Shown: positions 9,201-10,173 of the stretch, piece by piece
Position numbering within the stretch: position 1 is the stretch's first letter
How the letters are laid out: every line of letters starts with the position of its first letter
NCBI GenBank assembly: GCA_017542725.1
Contig: JAFXWR010000245.1
Location: forward strand, 1-10,173
Source of the DNA: Lachnospiraceae bacterium
GTDB taxonomy: Bacteria > Bacillota_A > Clostridia > Lachnospirales > Lachnospiraceae
DNA: 10,173 bases
Reading direction: 5' to 3'
Notes under the pieces: model-generated
What the model was told of the DNA's origin: nothing
Databases searched by the model: none
What the model saw: only the letters and a program-made list of their open reading frames with translations
Made by a program: the position numbers and the translations under genes

Positions 9201-10173
9201 TGCTGACGAAGGCGATAAAGTAAAACTTGAGGCTATCTGGGAAGAGTCAGTATATAAAGTAGAGTATGTGAGAAAAGCACCAAATAGTTTAGACCCAAGT
9301 TATACTAATGAAATTAATGAGTCTACTATGAGTATAGTTGAAGTAGAAACTGGCGAAGAGGTAGTTATAGCTGATTATGGTTATACAACTTCTGGCTATA
9401 CTATGATTGGATGGTCAACTAAATCAGACATAGATTATAATCACTATGTAAATGGAAATGAAATTTCGCTTGTTCAATACACTAAGGGAAGCAAGGTTGT
9501 ATTGTCGAATACTAAAGATGAATTGATTAGACTATATCCAGTGTGGCAAAGAAAAGAGTTCTCACTTACAATTAAATATCCTAAGTATGCTACTGCAATC
9601 AAAAAGAATATAACATTTAGATATGATACATATGTAAATGATATAGACATAGTAAAGGGTAGAGATTATAAGGGAGATGCTTACTATGTACTCGGATGGA
9701 GTTTGAAGGATCCAGGAGATGCACACTATAGCGACATCGATGAAGCGCTTGCTGATGCTACACTTACAGAGCACATTGCAAATGTCAATGATAAAGTTTT
9801 GTTTAGAAATCAAAGCAATACTCTATACTCTGTGTCAAGGCAAGACTGTATTGAGTTTATATATCGTGTAAATAGTACGAGCGGACCACAATTAGATATG
9901 AAAGTTAATTCAGGATTAGTTCAGTATGTATTAAATGGATCTACTAAGAAATTCAATATATTAAATGCAATACAGCAAGATTATGTATTTAAAGGATGGG
10001 TTAGAGACGGAGAAATAATACCAGCAAAGAAATCAAAGGAAAACGCAGAATATTATACTGGAAGGTTAACTGTCGACCCAACATTATTAAGGAATAGTGA
10101 AACATATGTAGTGGTTGGAATGTTTGAAAGGAAAGGCTCTAAGAAAAAGTCAAATAGTAGTGGAACTTCTGGC
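1..10173 (+). CDS. Giant repeat-rich surface protein (adhesin-like), internal part; both ends outside the window
   Basis: Frame 1 is open through all 3,391 codons. The first codon is ATT and no stop follows, so start, signal peptide, C-terminal anchor and stop all lie outside. Order of parts: Cys/His module (residues 1-~35), YYL/CLNG segment (~36-95), beta-helix-like region (~96-480), two divergent beta modules (481-675), five ~500-residue super-repeats (676-3182), two divergent modules (3183-3375), and a Lys then Ser/Gly linker (3376-3391). The small modules end in hydrophobic strands such as LYALW, FTAVF, VEAVY, LEAIW and LYAVW. Many carry a GY-x-aromatic-x-GW core typical of Listeria-Bacteroides / InlB B-repeat modules of secreted proteins. 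No catalytic motif was seen. Only 11 Cys occur in 3,391 residues. The likely role is an extracellular stalk or adhesin on a Gram-positive cell; the ligand is unknown. The coding call is near certain; the surface role is inferred from architecture. Confidence 0.97.
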   Translation, partial: MHKVCGEATNSDCDHDNAHLSQHSQIVEYQPLFDHIRTLEAGKGYYLVGTASVARKFRISGIVYICLNGYNLENVAFEGVNAYSKVYISNCKEHVANVKQKTDATYLFEDINTYIYGSGNKIKFNTKMLSTRGDYGAQEFIAYNAHFSPLDGYVHTDTRTAIIGHEMHRHKTVMSHVTFEDYNTTILISNHDNNRTGTIFEMYDSEIKNNIISYHALYNNSGTMKLENVNITNNTITGNLAFILQTGGQGSISIGTSSIANNSSSASILSVDTGNINLGGRVDITSNVASKSIINVNNSGNVTIEDNANVEISDNEVQISTTNIDSIVYMSGTAPMLNVKGNLNVIDNKAVGTVTKTAKGIGAIGIENATNPRINFGNGILIVKDNISNNDISTRNHMFGMYSLSERFMYQLDGTTFNAENYIEEIALVDNAGNLKKGAIVADNNFTLSNEVAEKSFKASTISDADFRAYKGTPSNVVIGVRKVFFDYNVPAGQTVTAEKIATVNMAGRVTLDIPEVDIDTEECVFLGWAYEKLEVGESDDIAEKVKVANGGTLNMPIDIDTRELFGVWKKNNVFITFEPNEPESPDSRYENKLVSELKTATVSTLTEVNNELLIMDSPYEIVGYTFKGWALSTMSTVDADSYVLEPEYQPGTILTYDQVLAIRPDRKLTLYALWVRDTYTLTLHANDSREGNGSTIGTISELAGSDIRDVNIRFDTYMSDQPIPLPTVGLRSGYNFSGYWTEEKDININDRASYSEVHRDTTWDNTRFYRRASSSELYALWINKEYDFVADNRGQIFDDTTLDGTYDGHYYRSKAVFDDTLTLPKAKSNDSRMAFDYYGANVDKGAFDILEFNEAEYAAYKTNHKVNNNFIYFEEADRYGIATLSAVYMPIPVTAIFDAKEADAAFKDEKGNYVKRITATTSYAWEIGKAFDGGKIATPYRPGYKVSKWVLASDSSVEISGSTKWTYEDKAVVEAVYDLVPYTITYMVGDGEGTDYSHSVEVNYESEIVPQYNNQFTSFGKKVVGFEILNGTIGIDGELTHKVSSPSVTNWIKTNRVMLTDKFTNAYPSDGKTLKLKAIYDDAGTYVRYNKSTPSSVNASYTNEVKGMMADSWIDIASASRISMNQYAVEGYEFIGWSRATISAAEADTIDVGTLYQGNQIVPYEDVKNDRHILDLYAVWKRKTYNFTIHINDSREGSGSTDGAITGLMDASQTVVTVPVKYDEYFGVSVATSGSVRNGYTLKGFAARKDIAIKEKATHSDVWNRDTVVRVTTGSELYALWQNNTYKFRTDLRGQTWEDETMPEGDIIDKEIYFDDVIGDKVLPNAKSAAGDMVFSYWGVNVDRSNDEILAMTKEEFDIYKTNHVVADTFTYFTECERDGYMTFTAVFSPKPIDIKFTANAWDAAIRDEKGNYVSDITITVPSGWAISTALDGGEIPRPYRPGYRFNRWVLASDGITIITKDTEWTYGEDAVVEAVYDLIPYTIVYMPGEGTGANYTHHIEVDYNSEIIPEYNNQFTNFGKKVVGFEILNGSLGIDGATTSEIQVNGEGDFRKSERVMLHDKLTKAYPSGGLELKLEAIWDEAGAVVKYHKSTPSSINSRYTNVVEGNMPDGWIDAERESRIDENKYTVEGYEFIGWSKNPVSVVDADTIDTRSLYQGNQVVAYDTIRNDSHILDLYAVWKRKTYNWTFHINDSRENNGSTTGSITGLMNNSQTTVTVPVKYDEYLGASIATSGTARTGYTLKGFALEKDIAIRNREAYADVYTVDTFVRDAKVMELYTLWVGKKYRFNADLRGQSWEDPAQPAGNITNKEIYFDEALDGNILPNAKANDSSMAFNYWGVNVTTPMNDILAMSESQFNEYKSAHVKAETFTYNAECERDGSITFTAVYMPGPVRIIIDAKESDAAFKDNKGNYVRVLVATTSQNWSLGVAFDDGEIPTPYRPGYKVSKWVLEDDGSEEITKDTVWKYGNNKVVVPVYEVVPYTIVYMPGEGQGTNYTHISRETINTIIIPQYNNTFTYTGKKLVGFEILNGSVGIDNVITHKVSSVSVTNWIKTNRVMLTDKITNAYPNEGNELKLKAIWTDTGMTIKYNKNAPASVDSRYENIVAGEVADSWIDAEVESRITDKKYELAGYEFIGWSKNQVTAVEADTIDTSTLYQANQVVSFRDEKNDSLVLNLYAVWKRKTYNFTFHINDRRENNGSTDGSIPGLMAADQTTVTIPVKYDEYFGTLVDLSGATRNGYQLKGFAKEKNIAVADKESYVDYYGNNTVVRDTDSIELYALWLNKKYAFSADLRGQAWDDASFPAGNITNKEIYFDQALDGSILPKAKSTSDDMAFNYWGVNVDLTTDEILLFDETQYNNYKTAHIKNDTFTYYAECEASGYVMFTAVYMPRPVDVIISAKEGDAAFKDNNGNYVSEIKVTTSRGWRIGEAFDDGNIATPYRPGYKVTGWVLATNSSVRITKDTLWTYGNNVIVEPVYALVPYTIVYTAGEGAGADYSHSESVTYVKDIELEYSDQFTLFGKKVVGFEIINGSVGIDNTDTAMVAAKGTTDWKKSNKVMLTEKFSYAYPSDGNVLKLRAIYSDAGVTVRYHRSTPSSIDSRYTNVVTGAVADSWIDAEVESRITNAKYEVVGYEFIGWSKTPVTAIEADSISISNLYQADQVVAYDTVKNESYILDLYAVWKRKTYNWTFHINDKREGSGSTDGSIQGLISGSQTTATMQVKFDEYFGTSVNISKASRVGYTLRGFTEDKDIAIKDRETYANVYKSDTVVRNASEMELYALWLNKKYLFNADLRGQTWEDSTHAAGNISMRDILFDDEIDVNVLPNAKSNLTKMEFDYWGVNVDKSTEEILNLDEVAYKNYKNSHVVKNIFTYSEECERDGFITFTAVYAPSPVKVIFDAKESDAAFKDSFGNYVKRLVATTSIGWSVGAAFDNGEIPTPVCPGYKVAKWVLASDSSVEITKSTLWNYEDNTVVEPVYDAINYIVEYYPGEAGGSAKQSAGTIAYNAEFIPEYNVFKYSKHKIVGWKVLNPGQDISGNVTMKVAEISSGAWTYTDIINVGQKATNVFADEGDKVKLEAIWEESVYKVEYVRKAPNSLDPSYTNEINESTMSIVEVETGEEVVIADYGYTTSGYTMIGWSTKSDIDYNHYVNGNEISLVQYTKGSKVVLSNTKDELIRLYPVWQRKEFSLTIKYPKYATAIKKNITFRYDTYVNDIDIVKGRDYKGDAYYVLGWSLKDPGDAHYSDIDEALADATLTEHIANVNDKVLFRNQSNTLYSVSRQDCIEFIYRVNSTSGPQLDMKVNSGLVQYVLNGSTKKFNILNAIQQDYVFKGWVRDGEIIPAKKSKENAEYYTGRLTVDPTLLRNSETYVVVGMFERKGSKKKSNSSGTSG
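286..1440 (+). other. Right-handed beta-helix-like (pectate-lyase-like) domain
   Basis: Residues ~96-480 are rich in Asn, Ser, Thr, Ile and Val and contain short alternating strands ended by Asn turns. Examples are VNITNN (229-234), SSIANN (257-262), VDITSN (282-287), VEISDN (310-315), LNVIDN (343-348) and LIVKDN (381-386). The terminal Asn residues are 28, 25, 28, 33 and 38 residues apart, which fits beta-helix coils with some longer loops. The first ~110 residues are less regular and His-rich. There is no evident active-site pattern, so an adhesive or structural role is more likely than polysaccharide lyase activity. Residues ~400-480 look like a capping or transition segment. The fold is inferred from pattern only. 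Confidence 0.65.
1441..2025 (+). other. Two divergent beta modules leading into the repeat array (D-like? then E-like)
   Basis: The first module (1441-1707, residues 481-569) runs from VRKVFFDYNV through CVFLGWAYE to the closing strand ELFGVW. The second (1708-2025, residues 570-675) has SPDSRYENK, EIVGYTFKGWAL, a VDADSY segment, PEYQPGT and the closing LTLYALW. The second aligns in order with module E of the super-repeats (SSINSRYTN, VEGYEFIGWSK, DADTID, LYQGNQ, LDLYAVW), so it is a diverged E module. By position the first could be a D module, but its sequence match is weak. The GYTFKGWA core is the clearest Listeria-Bacteroides-type signature in the window. Confidence 0.7.
2026..3543 (+). 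repeat. Super-repeat unit 1 (506 residues, modules A-E)
   Basis: Boundaries are set after the Trp of the closing strand of module E. Modules: A 2026-2346, B 2347-2667, C 2668-2934, D 2935-3243, E 3244-3543. Module A is 107 residues against 101 in units 2-5, which accounts for all of the extra length; it holds ANDSREGNGST, SGYNFSGYW and closes with ELYALW. B has NRGQIFDD where later units have LRGQ-x-W, and Ala (residue 877) where later units have Cys. C has DAAFKDEKGNYV and YRPGYKVSKWVL. D has KKVVGFEILNG and NWIKTNRVML. E has GYEFIGWSR and LDLYAVW. Modules A and B are the most diverged, as expected at an array edge. Modules C-E resemble unit 3 closely. Confidence 0.9.
3544..5043 (+). repeat. 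Super-repeat unit 2 (exactly 500 residues, modules A-E)
   Basis: Modules: A 3544-3846 (101 residues), B 3847-4167 (107), C 4168-4434 (89), D 4435-4743 (103), E 4744-5043 (100). A has INDSREGSGSTDG, VPVKYDEYFG, NGYTLKGFA and ELYALW. B has LRGQTWED, FSYWGVNVD, TECERDG with the single Cys of the unit, and FTAVF. C is the most divergent C module: NAWDAAIRDEKGNYV replaces KE-x-DAAFKD, and YRPGYRFNRWVL replaces the KVSKW form. D has KKVVGFEILNGSLG but a different middle (GDFRKSERVML). E has YHKSTPSSI, GYEFIGWSK, NQVVAYDT and LDLYAVW. Several of these variants (YH, NVV, VVAYDT) recur in unit 4 rather than unit 3. Confidence 0.93.
5044..6543 (+). repeat. Super-repeat unit 3 (exactly 500 residues, modules A-E)
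   Basis: Modules: A 5044-5346, B 5347-5667, C 5668-5934, D 5935-6243, E 6244-6543, with the same lengths as unit 2. A has INDSRENNGSTTG, VPVKYDEYLG, GYTLKGFA and MELYTLW. B has LRGQSWED, FNYWGVNV, AECERDG and FTAVY. C has KESDAAFKDNKGNYV and YRPGYKVSKWVL, closing with VVVPVY. D has KKLVGFEILNG and NWIKTNRVML, the latter identical in DNA to unit 1. E has YNKNAPASV, ADSWIDAEVESRIT, GYEFIGWSK and LNLYAVW. Module C and D variants group with units 1 and 5; module A groups with unit 5. Confidence 0.93.
6544..8043 (+). repeat. Super-repeat unit 4 (exactly 500 residues, modules A-E)
   Basis: Modules: A 6544-6846, B 6847-7167, C 7168-7434, D 7435-7743, E 7744-8043, with no length change against units 2 and 3. 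A has INDRRENNGSTDG, VPVKYDEYFG, NGYQLKGFA and ELYALW. B has LRGQAWDD, FNYWGVNVD and AECEASG, where the usual ERDG is altered but the Cys is kept. C has KEGDAAFKDNNGNYVSEI and YRPGYKVTGWVL. D has KKVVGFEIINGSVG and DWKKSNKVML. E has YHRSTPSSI, ADSWIDAEVESRIT, GYEFIGWSK, DQVVAYDT and LDLYAVW. It resembles unit 2 in part of module C (GNYVS) and in module E, but shares the ADSWIDAEVESRIT block with unit 3, so it is a mosaic. Confidence 0.93.
8044..9546 (+). repeat. Super-repeat unit 5 (501 residues, modules A-E, diverging toward its end)
   Basis: Modules: A 8044-8346, B 8347-8667, C 8668-8934 (all of standard length), D 8935-9240 (102 residues, one fewer), E 9241-9546 (102, two more). A has INDKREGSGSTDG, GYTLRGF, MELYALW. 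B has LRGQTWED, FDYWGVNVD, EECERDG and FTAVY. C has KESDAAFKDSFGNYV, with VCPGYKVAKWVL in place of YRPGY, giving this unit a second Cys (residue 2942). D and E have drifted: HKIVGWKVLNPG replaces KKVVGFEILNG, and GYTMIGWST replaces GYEFIGWSK; E closes with RLYPVW. The drift at the 3' edge mirrors the drift in modules A and B of unit 1 at the 5' edge. Confidence 0.9.
9547..10125 (+). other. Two divergent terminal beta modules (A-like, then B-like)
   Basis: The first (9547-9837, residues 3183-3279) has NITFRYDTYVND, YYVLGWSL, NDKVLFRNQ and TLYSV. These parallel, in order, VPVKYDEYFG, GYTLKGFA, DTVVR and ELYALW of module A, so it reads as a degraded sixth A module. The N-D-x-R-E loop of module A is absent. 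The second (9838-10125, residues 3280-3375) has CIEFIYRV, YVFKGWVRDGE, SKENAEYYTG and the closing strand VVVGMF. By position and by the long segment after the GW core it could be a B module, but the similarity is weak. These modules cap the rod before the linker. Confidence 0.65.
10126..10173 (+). other. Lys then Ser/Gly-rich linker running off the window
   Basis: Residues 3376-3391 (ERKGSKKKSNSSGTSG) follow the last beta strand. Low-complexity basic then Ser/Gly sequence of this kind usually separates a surface stalk from a C-terminal anchoring or binding region. Nothing of that region is visible here, so its type (LPXTG, choline-binding-like repeats or other) cannot be stated. Confidence 0.6.

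Noticed and set aside
2026..9546. Repeat array as a CRISPR, satellite or mobile-element array
   Set aside because: The period is a multiple of three, the frame is kept, and conservation is strongest at protein level in beta-strand cores. It is a coding repeat.
642..9813. Ten minus-strand open frames of 64-127 codons (for example 642-980, 1461-1844, 5779-5997, 8779-9063)
   Set aside because: They lie antisense to the continuous + frame and have no family signature. Those at 5779 and 8779 resemble each other only because they are complements of the same repeat segment in units 3 and 5.
1..10173. Recoded genetic code (TGA as Trp) suggested by the AT-rich sequence and very long frame
   Set aside because: All Trp codons seen in the frame are TGG and no in-frame TGA occurs, so nothing supports recoding.

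Overview
The whole 10,173-base window is one uninterrupted reading frame on the + strand (frame 1, 3,391 codons). I translated it line by line and found no in-frame stop. Neither the start nor the stop codon lies inside: codon 1 is ATT and the last is GGC. It is therefore an internal slice of one giant protein, at least ~370 kDa at about 110 Da per residue. No other gene, RNA gene, promoter, terminator, mobile element or CRISPR array is supported. Open frames on the minus strand are antisense shadows of the repeats.

Organism: the DNA is AT-rich (two 60-base lines counted by hand gave 35% and 38% G+C). Arg is mostly AGA, Ile is often ATA, and Trp is TGG with no in-frame TGA. Together with the protein architecture this suggests a low-GC Gram-positive host, most likely a Clostridia/Lachnospiraceae-type gut or oral anaerobe. 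That assignment is inference.

Layout: (1) Residues 1-~95 (1-~285) are a Cys/His-rich module followed by a YYL...CLNG segment, an arrangement I recall from large clostridial surface proteins. (2) Residues ~96-480 (~286-1440) are an Asn/Ser/Ile-rich region that looks like a right-handed parallel beta-helix. (3) Residues 481-675 (1441-2025) are two divergent beta-rich modules leading into the array. (4) Residues 676-3182 (2026-9546) are five tandem super-repeats of 506, 500, 500, 500 and 501 residues. Each holds five different small modules in fixed order (A-B-C-D-E), related to the Listeria-Bacteroides / InlB B-repeat type. (5) Residues 3183-3375 (9547-10125) are two more divergent modules, A-like then B-like. 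(6) Residues 3376-3391 (10126-10173) are a Lys then Ser/Gly linker running off the window.

The best reading is a huge secreted, cell-surface stalk or adhesin: a beta-helix tip region carried on a rod of about 29 small beta modules. Its most striking feature is hierarchical: a five-module unit tandemly repeated at an exact 1,500-bp period, with signs of a further 3,000-bp (two-unit) alternation. I see no sign of a defence system, enzyme or pathway.
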